DNA of 64,000 nucleotides from Enoplosus armatus (taxonomy: Eukaryota > Chordata > Actinopteri > Centrarchiformes > Enoplosidae), in contig NC_092193.1 of NCBI RefSeq assembly GCF_043641665.1, positions 22,920,182-22,984,181 on the forward strand, written 5' to 3'. The notes beneath the pieces are model-generated. The model ran no database searches and was not told the origin of the DNA. It saw only the letters and a list, made by a program, of their open reading frames with translations. This document shows positions 1 through 11,978 of the stretch, one piece after another. A program made the position numbers and the translations under genes. The number at the start of each line of letters is the position of its first letter. Position 1 is the stretch's first letter.

Positions 1-600
1 TCCCACAATATTCTCATCTACAGGTGACTGTGTTACTGAAACAAAAATTGCCCTCAAGAATTTGTACCAATGTTTGTTGAAAAGCCATTTCAATTATTTC
101 TCTATTTCATATTTACGTGTATGTTGTGTTATATTTTACGTTTCATTAAAAATGTTCTCGTGTGCTGTAAGAGCTGACGACCCATGAAGGAAACGAATAC
201 AAGGTGGTGGAGGGCCAGTAAATGCAAAGTAGTGAACATAAGCGCCACCTGCTGGTTGATGAACAAACAACCTCAAAACCGCACATGTCCTGCATCTAGT
301 GTGTTAAATTCCTCTCGGCACATGACTGACGAGCACCAGAGAACAATCGTCACACACTTTTAATAAGTAACGAAAATGGAAATGCAGTTTATATAAAGTA
401 TATAGATGCACATCATAGTGTGCAATGTATGTTCAGCTTCAGCAACACAGCAGGTTGTGGAGGACACACTTTGCTACACATACACATTACCCCACGAGAA
501 TTATCGACAACCAAAATTCACAAGTCACACAGAGGCATTGAAAGCATCACCAAGTGCAATGACTGGCACCGTGACTAGTTCAGCCGGACCTCCAGTAGGA
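1..600. other. No gene or repeat recognised
   Basis: AT-rich sequence. The short ORF at 406-603 has no recognisable motif. This is intergenic DNA beyond the 3' end of slc44a5. Confidence 0.5.
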
Positions 601-1529
601 TAAGACATGAGGCTGTGGTGTTCCAGGTCCCCCAGAAACATTCCGTCCAGTTATGATTAACAACTGGTCTTTTAGTGCGGACGTATGACGGAACGCTGGT
701 TGCCACGGGTGACTATATGTTCAAGAAGCTCTCTCTAAAACCGCCGTTTGACGTTTGAGAAACTATCACTCGATGATTTCTGAAAAACTGGACAAGAGAC
801 CACAGAGGAACGGATCCTCATCATCGGGCATAGGTGCAGAGACAGGATTGATCCTCCCTACTCCTGGAACCTGGAGATCACGCCGCAGTTCGGGCATGAC
901 TTCCTGTGGGTTTCTATCCCTTAAAAGAAAACAATTCAACCAAAACGTGATAAATCTTGTACACACGCTTTTTGAGACTAGTAGGACTATGGTTTTTATA
1001 TCATCCATTGTATCTGGGAATCATGTACTGTGGGATCATAAGGATGTTAGAAGCTAGAATCAACGAAAGAACTGTGATATGACTGACCTGCAACCACACC
1101 AGCGTTTCGTCCGAATCCTCCCTTTTGCAGTAGAGGGTCGGCGAGTACGTGTTCACATTCCTCGCATTTGGGCCCCTTTCCGGATCAGGCGCTTGGGAAA
1201 GCCATTCAGTACCTTTGCATCTCTTGACTGCTCTACGACAGCCTGGGGGAGTTCAGCAGGGGGGTTGTTTTTACTTGCTATGAGGTACCTCACCATCCGT
1301 GCCAGAACCTTCCATTTCACTTGGGTTCTGTTCTGTGGTGTGCTGTGGTGGAGGGCTTCCCTCTAGTTCGGTTGTTTTCGACCCTCCTGAACAGTTGCCT
1401 TTTTGTAAGGTGGTAGAGATACCAACTGCTTTAAGATTGCCTTGCTTTGGAACAAGGACAATGCCAGCTGTTTCGCTTGCTATCATATGCTGTCACAACC
1501 CTTCCAAGCCTACTATAGTAAGACACTTT
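600..1529. other. No gene recognised
   Basis: Several short overlapping ORFs on both strands, none with a recognisable domain. It could be old transposon sequence linked to the Harbinger-like remnant that follows. Confidence 0.4.
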
Positions 1530-2330
1530 GGGCCCGTACTGTGAAGCAGGATTTGAGCTTAGCGAGGTGACTTCAAGGTTAACCCTGGGTTTTCAGGGTT
1601 ACACTTCTTACCAGGGTACATCACCATGGTAACTTAGGCCATAAACCTAACCTGCTCCAGAGCAGGGCATGTTCAAGATAACAACGCGTATAAAAGCACA
1701 GCCCTACTGACCAATCAACTCTCTTGGAAAATGGCGGTGTTTTTAAGAGAGATATAGATTCTGGCTTATGTGTGCATTCCATTGTGCCTTTGTACACCGA
1801 TAGCGTCCTCCAGCAGAGACTGATTGAGGCACTAAAGCCATAAGAATCACATTCAGAGCTCCTCGGGCAGTGACATTAGGAACCTGATGTATTCACACAG
1901 CGGTGACTTCCTGCATTTGGCAGCTGCAGCTGTCTTGCTTTTAGCCTGACTGATGTGTTTGACTTCTTCGTATTTGTCTAACATTATAGTTTGCCCTTTA
2001 TTTGTAAAATATGCCGCTCTGCTGCCTGTAGACTCGTCCACATTTGCGACTGGCCTGGATGCCGCAAACACCGGCCCTTTTGTGTGAACGCGCTCGTGGC
2101 CAGAATGGGAAACACCTGGGTCGACTTACCAAGCTGATAACCACCGTGACCACTTAGCGGGATCGCGGTTGTTAGGCTTAGTGAAGCCAGACAGCCAAAG
2201 GATATCCTGGATATGTTGAACCTGCATCGTAGTACAGGCCTCTGGTGATTTAGGGAGCTGTATCTGAGGTATTGCACTGACTGGTTGCTCTTTGGGGGCC
2301 TCTGGAAACGTCGTCGTGTTCATCTTAACT
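1530..2330. mobile_element. PIF/Harbinger-like remnant with a Myb/SANT-like ORF fragment
   Basis: Starts with a TIR-like GGGCCCGTACTGTGAAGC, followed by AACCTGCTCCAGAGCAGG, a subterminal sequence I associate with teleost Harbinger elements and which recurs near 63295. On the minus strand (about 2071-1900) a fragment reads YFTNKGQ, MLDKYEEVKHI and AKSKTAAAAK, similar to the Myb/SANT-like accessory protein of PIF/Harbinger transposons. It is interrupted, and no DDE nuclease was seen. Confidence 0.5.
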
Positions 2331-2794
2331 ATCTTATCCGAACTGTCTTACAAGCTGCGTAGGCCCGCCACATCTTCAGCCTACTTGATGATGGTTTTTA
2401 ACTAAATTCACCAACTTGAGACTGGAACAATGTGCCTCGTGTCATATTTTGGAGTAACCCAGCCCAAAGACAAAACAAAATCGTCACAACTAAATTCTGG
2501 AACATTGTTATTCTTTTTTTTTTGTTTTGTTTTAATTAAGAACATTGTGTTATATTGGAATCAACTTAACAAGTAACAAAACAAACCCACATTACAAATA
2601 CAAAAGCAATCCATCTTATAAGAATGAACAGGGAGTATATATATCAGTATAAATAGTTTGAAACAGCCTTTTAAAAAAACATGAGCCTTGACGTCACATA
2701 GAAAAAGAAAATCATTGAGACTTAAACTGAGCAGAGAAAATTTGGCCACATAATATTCCAGATCAGAATTGTCTGCGTACAGCCATCGATTTAG

Positions 2795-2975
2795 CATCAT
2801 TTGCTTTTATCCAAAGTGCTTTACAAGGTTTTTGCCATTCACGCGCACACACACACACATACCGATGGCAGCGAGTGCCAACCATCAGGAGCAATTTGGG
2901 GTTCAGTGTCTTGCCCAAGGACACTTTGACATGTGGACGGGAGAAGCTGGGGATTGAGCCGGACATGTCAAGACT
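2795..2975 (-). mobile_element. V-SINE-like SINE
   Basis: Read on minus, it has a B-box-like GGCTCAATCCCC, then CCACATGTCAAAGTGTCCTTGGGCAAGACACT and a tail AAAGCACTTTGGATAAAAGC. This is the layout of a widespread teleost tRNA-derived SINE. A CA microsatellite interrupts it. A second copy in the other orientation is at about 59515. Confidence 0.7.
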
Positions 2976-3388
2976 GGACTATCTGAAAAGGAAGCACTAC
3001 TCCAGAATTTGACAAAGTCCTGATAAGCTCATGGGTTCGAATCTGCAGAGAGGTGTAGATGTTCTTGTACCGTGTACTGATTAAATGATACAGTCACAAC
3101 TGGGTAGTTTCCCCATTTATATCCAAATCCATGTCCTTTTGGAACAGTCATCCAAAACACACAACACATACACATGTTTAATAAAAAAAAAGGAGTTTTT
3201 TTCAAACACTGAATACAAAACAAAGTTCTTCTTACATTGGTGGTACAGGGTGCCACTGCAGAGGGCTTCAGGAGAAAGAAGAAGACCAAAAGAACGTGGT
3301 CCTGACTCAAGCAGCTGCCTCATTTTAGTGTAAATTTTATCTAGTTTCTGATTCCTATTGTAAAACTGTCTGGTGTTGTTCTGTGGTC

Positions 3389-3504
3389 TCATCTTTGTTC
3401 AGTGTTGGGACCTTGACATCTCTTGGATTTGGCCGGGTGAAACCAGTCCAGGACTTGTTTGTCCAGACTGGCTGCTGATGCATCATTCCTCTCCAGGTCA
3501 TCGC
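3389..3504 (-). pseudogene. Tandem partial duplicate of slc44a5 exon 22
   Basis: About 390 bases downstream of exon 22 on the transcribed strand, the same acceptor and the same start (DDLERND) recur. About 100 bases of the middle of the exon are missing, so the reading continues ASAASLDKQVLDWF and stops at 3391-3389. The phase from exon 21 would be preserved, giving a 37-residue alternative tail without the conserved FLMSPEL part. It may be an untranslated relic within the 3' UTR or an alternative last exon. Confidence 0.75.
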
Positions 3505-3799
3505 CTGGTTGGACCGATCAATGGATGGATGGATAGATTGTGGGGGGGGGGGGGGGGGAAACAGCAGGTATGGACGGACGACGGGTAGATGGGTTGCGGC
3601 AAATAGATGGATTGATGTATGATACATGGGTGGATGAAGGGGCATGACGGAGATGGAGGGAGTCAAAGATGGAGTTCAAGTTTGAGGATAAACTTAGTCT
3701 CATATTTGTTCAGTGTGGGGACCTTGACATCTCTTGGATTTGGCCTTGTCTGTCTCTGACCAGACTGGCTGCTGATGCGGCGCATAGGAGGGCCGCATA

Positions 3800-3897
3800 T
3801 CAACGTGCCTGACTGGATTTTCCCAGAATTCTGTGCAGCTCTGGGGACATGAGGAAAGGTTTTTCTGAACTACCATCATTCCTCTCCAGGTCATCGC
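3800..3897 (-). CDS. slc44a5: slc44a5 coding exon 22 (C-terminus and stop)
   Basis: Encodes [17 protein letters not shown] and ILGKSS before the stop TGA at 3802-3800. This is the canonical CTL tail ([10 protein letters not shown]...RPYxMS...L in human paralogues). The acceptor is GTCCAACCAG, with a modest pyrimidine tract. Phase with exon 21 is exact and the junction codon becomes Cys. No convincing poly(A) signal could be assigned downstream. Confidence 0.88.
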
Positions 3898-6061
3898 CTG
3901 GTTGGACCAATCAATGGATGGATCGGGGGGGGGGTAAGTATGGGAGAAACAGCAGGTATGGACGGACGACGGGTTGATGGGTTGTTGATGAATAATACAT
4001 GTTTGGATGAATGGGTATGATGGAGACGGAGGGAGTCAAGGATGGAGTTCAAGTTTGAGGTTAAAAGGTCAAATCAAGGTACAGAGGGGAAGTAGAACGG
4101 CAGGATAGCAGGGTGATTTTAAATGGGGTGGAGACAAAAATGGCAAAAAGAGGTTTGTTAGTTAGTGTTGTTAAACACAGACATGCAAAAGAAGATGATC
4201 ACCTTGGTCCAGTTGTTCAAAAGTAAATCCGATCGGATTTACGGCTGTCGGATTGGATCAAATCTTGAAAATGGGTGGTTCGAAAAGGAGATCTGAATTC
4301 TGAAAACCAGATCCTGTCACCAATCCTGTTTTTAAACTGGACAAAACCCTCAGTTTGTGTTGTTCAAAACCTTTTAGTAGGATTTGGAAACAAAAAAAAA
4401 CAGAATTATTCTGATCCCAGCTGAAGGGTGGATTCAGGATCAAAATGTCATAAAAAACTTTGAAACTGATCAAAAATACATGAAGTTTAACAACATTTAT
4501 TTACATTTTGCGCTCGGTTTGTTGAACTGTTACCGTGATGAAGTAAAAATGAATTACATTCAATGATCATTTACCACTGTACATGATTTACAATGAAACA
4601 ATCGTCAGAGATGAAGCAGTCCAAAGTTGATCCCTCATCCCACATCTGGTCAGTGGACATTCAGTTTGGTCAATTCAAAGTTAAAAATGTGTATTTGTGG
4701 TAAATTCCTATGTTTGTTCTAATTTACTTATAGTGGGTTCAGCTGAAAAGTCTGACAATTTAAAAAGGTATTAAAGATGGAAGAGCAACTTCAATTAAAA
4801 ACACTCAACGTGGCCCCCTGCTGGCCGTGACCTGTTGTTACCATTCAGAGTGCTGCTGATCCAGGATTTGGTGATCCTAAAAAGTTGGATTTTTGGATCA
4901 GGGGTGATCCCGATCCAATTATTCTTTGAAAAACAAGTAAGCCAGAATTACCTGGTCCTGGTTAGAAGAAAAAAAAAGGGATTTCCAAATGCGGATCATT
5001 CTGATCCAGATTACATTTTTTTTAAACAACTGGTCCCATGTGATTAAAGACTACAGGGTTCACTCAAATCAGTGCAGCCATCTTTTTTTTTTTTCCCCCC
5101 AGAACTCAAACAGTGCCTTGACCTGTTGCAACATCCAACCAAAGTAATACATACTATGGGTGGGATAAATGAACCCATTCTTATTTTAAACATAAGTCAG
5201 GCTACTCAGAAATGTTCTCGGACCGTTTTAATGACAAAACAATTGCACAACTTGAAACTGTTGTTGTTGAATGGTGAAAGTGTATATGTTCCAGGGACAT
5301 AAGACATTATAAGTGATGTTCCTGTTTACACTGTAATCAGTGAAGAATTGTTTATACCAGATGGAGACGCCACTGTCACTGAGAGAGAGAGAGTTAAGTA
5401 GTTTAAGTGTGTGTTGCCTGTTGTGTCCTGATTTGACTTTTTGATGGCTGCGAGAACAAGAGGGGGTATTTGATGTGAAATTGCATCGACTAGATTCAAA
5501 GGCAAGCAGGAACGTTCTGCCAGAAATGAATTTTGAAGAGTTAAGTAGAATAACTGTCGTGTTTCTCGAGTGAGCGAAGGCAGAAACCCTCGGTTTCCTT
5601 GGCGTGAAGGAATCCTACAGCTCAAGTACTGCAACTTTGAAACACATAATGTTCGTCTGAAAACAATCGCGTTGTACTTACAGAAGCAGAGGAAGAGCGT
5701 GTCAACACACATGGCGTAGACGCTGAAGAAACCATGAGCTATCAGGTAGGCTCCTATCACCACTGTCTGATGGGGGGGGTGGGGGGGGGGGACACACACA
5801 GGTTAGAAACACCACAGCGGGACTGCAGCTCTGGTTACAGACGACAAGAAACCTAAGACATAATCCCTTTGAGTTCTTATTAGTTCGGGGGCTGAACAAG
5901 GACAACATTTTCATCATGCATGTGAGTGTATGTACAGTACGTGTGTGTGTGTGTGTTTGTGACTCTGACCAGTAGGGGGACCCAGTAGTAGTTGAGATTG
6001 GGTACTTCCTCCTGGATAATAGGGATCTTCCTAGTGAAGAAGAAGAATGCGACCACACCTG

Positions 6062-6095
<34 letters not shown>

Positions 6096-9000
6096 TCTGC
6101 ATGAGCTCTCTGATCTGATTAAAAAATAAGCTGTGGGTTAAACACATTGGAAAGTGTGAAGTGGAACATGAACATGACAGTGGCACAAGACTTTTAGACC
6201 TTGCACCTTGTCACTCACCAACTCCTCCGGCTATCAGCACTTTGCCCAGAAACAACAGAAAGTCCGTCACTCTGTCCAAAACTGCGACCCTGTGGACACA
6301 CAGTCAGGAAAGTTCGGCCTTTCCGCTCGTCGACTACAAGCTGCTTACAGTCACAGCGTCCGGAGGGAAAAAAGGTAACGTGACCGCTGAACTTGTCGGG
6401 ACAGCCTTTAAAGCCTCCTTACCTGACCACGTTCCTCATCAGTAGGAGGAAGGCTTCTCTGGCTGAGGTGCAGAAGTTCTTCCCGTAGACCGCCACCTGG
6501 TGGAGAAGAGACAAAAGACACCGCTATCACAACAGCGCCAGGTTATTGTCGGCGAAATGAACGGCAGCATAGCTAGCGTTCATGCCACTCGTGCTGGAAA
6601 AAAAAAAACTAAAACTTTAACCAACTCACCATGATGTAAGCGTTGCGGTTCATGTAGCGTATGAATTTCTCCAAACACCAGAAACAGCATTTCAGACAGT
6701 GCATTATGAACTTGGACAAGCTGTTGTCAACACCTACGGGGGATCAACATGTCCAAGATCAGTACGGTGATAGCGGGTAGCAATTAAAGTAGTCGTGAGG
6801 ACTTATGGAGAAACTGTGCATATGTGTGTGTGAACCTTTTAGTTTCTGCTCCAGGTATTCCAGTATGATCCGGACCAGTTGGGCAACTGAAAGAATTAGA
6901 GATCCAAACGCCAAAGACCCTGTGTGATACCTGAAGACAGACAGAGGAGGATCTCTTACACACAAGACATAGACTTGACGTGTGAAACTGATGAATCCCT
7001 AGTTCCCTGGTTCCTCTGAGCACGTGCCCTGACCTGATGACCCTGCTGAACGACGAAAAGAGCGGGCACGGCGTGATGTCCTGAGGCTTCCTCCTGGCCC
7101 AGTAGTAGCTGGCAAACGTCCCCGCCAGGGTGCACTGCTCCAGGGCCAGGCTGAAGTTGACCAGCCAGAGGAAGACCAGCAGGTTGGACAGCTGCAGCAG
7201 GAAGAGGTAGCGGTGGTAGGATGTCTCCCCGCCATAGAAGGCGAACAGACACTGAGAACTTAGACACGACTCTGATTTGGAGATGTTGGTTCGGTTGAAG
7301 GTCTGACGGAGAGAACAGAGTACAGAGGAGAGGTGGAGGTATGTCTTTAAGTCGGCGTCATATGCCTTTATTACACAGCAGACTGTACTCACACACTTAG
7401 CTACTAGCTAACTGCTTAGCTGAAGCATGCTGAACCCTTAAGTACACTCTATGCCCTATGCCATTTTACGCCCTTGTTCGTAGAGAGTCGATGTGATTGG
7501 CCAGTTAACGTGCTAGCTAACCCTGATTGGTTGTTTGATTCAGACCTCCAGTTTTTAAAAAAGACTAAATATAAAGGGGTGGGTGCTCACAGACTCGTAT
7601 TTTTTTAAAAGGAGCCTTTCAATTAGATATTGTTCGTTATTTCAACCTACATTATGATTCAATAATATTGCCTACTGTAGCTTTAAAATGGAGATAATAT
7701 ACTGTACCTCAGGGTTGCAGGTACTGTTGGCGTAGGGGCAGCTCACATCAGGAGACATCACTTTGTAGACGGCTTCACCGGAGGATGCTAGGTAACTGGT
7801 TCCACAGGTTAAAGACTAACAAGCTGGTTAGCTGACTGCAGTATAGGTCATAAGCCCCGCCCCCCTCCATGTTAGCGGATGGGACATGGGCCAAACTAAA
7901 AAATGACATTTTCCCCAAAGATGGTTTCTGTCATTTTAGGCAGTTCTTATCGCGCTGATGTTTGTTCACGTTTGGTTTTAATTAGTTATTTGATGTTATA
8001 AAAACGGTGGGGGGAGAACATCATGATTGACAGCTGAGATTGTCGGTGGTGTGCTCGTGATTGGTTCGAGCGGGTGTATGGGCGGAACCTCCGTACCGTG
8101 GCTCCACCCCCCCCGATCACCACTGCGCAGACCAAATGACGGCTCCAAGTTTGGCTTCATTTTTTGCACAGAGGGAGGAAGTGGAGACACGTCGGCCATC
8201 TTTTATATACAGTTTGTGGTCATAACCGACGTAGCATGCTGTTGCTAGCTAGCTAACTAATGAATGTTAGCTCTGTGCCACCAAAAGTTGAAGATCGATT
8301 GATGGGTGGATGTCATGACATTGTTGGTTGAAATCGGTTAATTCAAGCTTACGTAAGCACACGTCATATTTTGTTTTACAGGAAGAAAACATGACTGGAT
8401 TTTGATATAAGAATACAAAGACATTTCTTTTTTTGTAATTTCTTCGGCATATATTGTTAAATATGCGCACAGTATGAACGGGGATGTGACCCACGAGGGT
8501 CAAAAGGGAACATTTCACCTCATCTCGACTTTAAAATGTATCTCAGCCCTGAGCTACAAAACGTCACATGAAAAATAAACGTGTTTCTCTTTCCATTTTT
8601 TTCCTCTGAAGGATACACAGCAGTAACCGCCCAGTAGGAGATGCACACCGTCAACAAGAGAAAAGTGATGACTGGAAAGAACAGCGTGGACATGATGTGA
8701 CCGATGGCTCTGCAACAAGAGAGAACCCATGAGACCAGGAAAACAACTGTCATTATACAGTACATTTATGAATAGATGGGTCTGTCTTTTAGAGGTCATA
8801 CTTGCTGGCCTCTCTGAGCAGGGCGATAGCCACGCGGACTCTTCTCCGTAAGAAGATCAGCATCAACAAGATGGACGCTTCAGCCACTCCCAGAGACACC
8901 ACTGACAAACAGACAACAGACCGTTCATGCCGCTGTTCAGGGACAGGGTAGTTTCACAGTTAGCTAGTTGTTTTTCCCATTTTTGCTTTTGCTCTAACAG

Positions 9001-11928
9001 AGTGCTGCAGGAATGAGTCCTAAAACCTGGAGATGAGTCAGCGTTTTTACACTTCCGGTTCCCTCGTCAGGAAGTCAGTGGGGTTTTTGGTCAGATGCCT
9101 GGAATAAGGTCTGTGGTTAACACGAGCTTAAGAGATTTCAACGTTTTATTCTACGACATAAAATGCGACAGTAGATACCCCCCACTCGTGAATTTTGAAG
9201 CTTTTACGTGTCTTTAAAAAAGGCGGTTGCTAACAAGCGGCTAAATGAGACTACAGCAGGGACATTAAACGTCTTCACGCCGAACACGGAAAGTCATCTA
9301 CTCACTAGTCGGCCTTTACAGCCTCGTTGTGTTTATACTCTATATCTATCTGTCTATATATCTACATCTATCTATATTCTCTTAAAAGTGAAGCTTAGTG
9401 GTGGTGACCATGGTGTAGTTCCTTTATAGCCTAACGTTACCTTTTTACTTCTAGCGATTCCATCCCATTGGCTTTTAGTCGAGGTGAACCGGGGCGACGC
9501 TAACACACACTCTATTCCCCAAAAGTTGACTGCTTTGATACTGAATTATTATAGCTCCCATATAACGTAAACCAGCAGGGATGCAGCAGCCATTTATGAC
9601 CAATTGGTTGACTTATATATACCCATACAATATATATAATCTTACAGTACTTAATTGGATTAAGGGAAATGTGGAGTACATTTAGTACACAGGTTACAAA
9701 AACATTATCTGACTGACTTCTTGAAAACTGAAAAATTGACTGTTGACATTTTATTTGAACAACTTCAGTGCTTTTTGGGCAGTAAGTCCTATCCAACAGC
9801 TTGTTTGAACTGAAAATACATAGGAAGGTAGGAGACTACAAACTCCCATTCCCAGATTGGAAATTGCTGCACTATCCATGCAAGAGAGAACGCATACAGT
9901 CCTCTTAAGCACTTTAAAAAAGACAGATCTTCTTGAAAACAGCACCTGAGAGATGCGCAGTTGCTCTTAACTTGACTTTTAAACTTAAACAGAACGCCAA
10001 ACACTAAATATCCAAAAGTAAGAATCTCGATAGAACAGGCAGACTTACATAATATGATCCACGTCTGCGTGAGTTGGAGATAGACCTGCAGGTCAGTCTG
10101 CAGGCCGACGTCCACGATGGTGACGTCAGAGCCTGGTCTGTGTCTGATCTGGGACAACTCCACGGAGCAGTACCACATACCTGCACACCCGCACATACCG
10201 ACACCCGGATACACATTCAGTGACGCATTTGAATTCTACGTTAGAATGATAACATTCAGGTGGAAATCCCTTTAAAACAATGTGAAGCCCTGAGCACGCA
10301 CCGTACGCCAGCAGCAGTATGACAGTGAAGATGGTAGCCCACAACAGCAACCCAGCGGTGAACCTCAGCAGCAGGATGAAGACCAGGCTGACAGCCAAGG
10401 ACAACAGCAGGCCTCTGTGACACATGTGCAGATACAGGTACTTTGAAAGCTTGTTGATGTAAACCTCACTGTTTACTGCCAGAGCTGTACCAAGTTACTG
10501 CTAATGCAAACAGGGCACTGCTGGCGACAGGCCTTTTTGTCGTGTGGAACTACTCGCTCAGTGTGTGGCATGTATTAACCACATATTATATATTTATACT
10601 GACTTCTTTATTAAAAACAACGCGCGTTTGTTTGGCTGCACTGTAAACACACACACACACCAGCTGCTCTTGTTTGCTGTAGTATAGACCCTTTTAATGC
10701 AGACGCCATGACTACGACATGGTGTTGGCTGGAGGCAAAAAACGAATCCCCTCAAAGCAGTCGGCTACATAACCTCCTGAAAATATATCATCTTGCTGTG
10801 TTGTTGGCTGCCAGAATGGAAGGAGTAATGGCTCCACGTTGACATTTTATCACATACGAGCTGCCGCTGCCGGTCAAACAAATCAAAGACAACTATGGTT
10901 AAACGCCATAAGACTAATAATAAATATTGTCAGTTGTAGGTATGGGTTAGTTAGTGAGTGGCCGTACACAGAGAAACTCCTAGTTTCTTCAGCCATTGTT
11001 AAAAAACAAGCCAACAAAACTTGCTAGCTAGCGTTTAGCTAACGTGTTCAGGGAATTACTCTGCCTGATGTTGCCACACATTAATAATGACACATTATTC
11101 ATAACGTAGCCATTTGAGGACAATGCGGTGCTGATTTTAGGGGACAACACTTCAAGCCATTCTTCAGCCATTGTTAAAAACAACAAGCCAACAAAACCTG
11201 CTAGCTAGCGTTTAGCTAACGTGTTCAGGGAATTATTCTGCCTCCACCTAAGCTCCGCCCACAAAAAAACCCCTTATAATATTTACTAACAGAAAAGGGG
11301 TCTATTATCCCGCACTTGCTGTTACCACAGTAACCATGGGTGTCACCAAGTCAAGCAGGTGTGAAATCATAAAGATTACAACTTTAACTTGTGACAGACT
11401 GCTAAGGTGCGGCTACTGATTTGTTGAATCGGAAAATCAATGTAAATTTACTGTGGATGTTATTCAGAGAGGTCTGAAATGGTAGAACACTTGGAAAGAG
11501 AACTTAGAAACGATAGAAACATTTAAAAAAACATTGGAAGGAAAGTAGATATAAGCAGAACTGCTTCTGATAACTGTGCACACTATGTGTGTGTTGTTTG
11601 TGTAGTTACATGAGTATCCATGCCCATGACTTGGCATAATCTTCCACTATCTTCATGCCCAGCTCCCTGGTGTCCACTAGTCCTGTTATACCCCTGCATG
11701 GACGAGAGAGAAATGAGTGTTAATGTGCAAAAGTGGGAATTTGACGGGGGGGGGGGGGGGGGGGCAAAATACAAAAACATGTAAAAGAAGACGGTACAGT
11801 ACTTGGCAGCATGTTGGAGTTCGGTAACACTGCGTGCCATTTCCAGGGCGTCTTTAAACCTGGTTCTGTTCGCTACAGTCACAGTCCCATTCAGAGTGAT
11901 GAAGTCCGGCAGACATCTCTGGAGAACT

Positions 11929-11978
<50 letters not shown>

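Larger units (their letters stand above)
3389..4062. repeat. Tandem duplication containing slc44a5 exon 22
   Basis: Two units, about 3389-3699 and 3700-4062, share their start (cagtg-ggaccttgacatctc), a central exon part, a TGGATGGAT stretch with a G-run, and an end (ggagttcaagtttgagg). The left unit has a deletion of about 100 bases inside the exon. Confidence 0.8.

Noticed and set aside
6784..7392. 202-codon minus-strand ORF as a single gene
   Set aside because: It runs through exon 15 of slc44a5 and then out of frame into intron and exon 16 sequence; the spliced exons explain the similarity.
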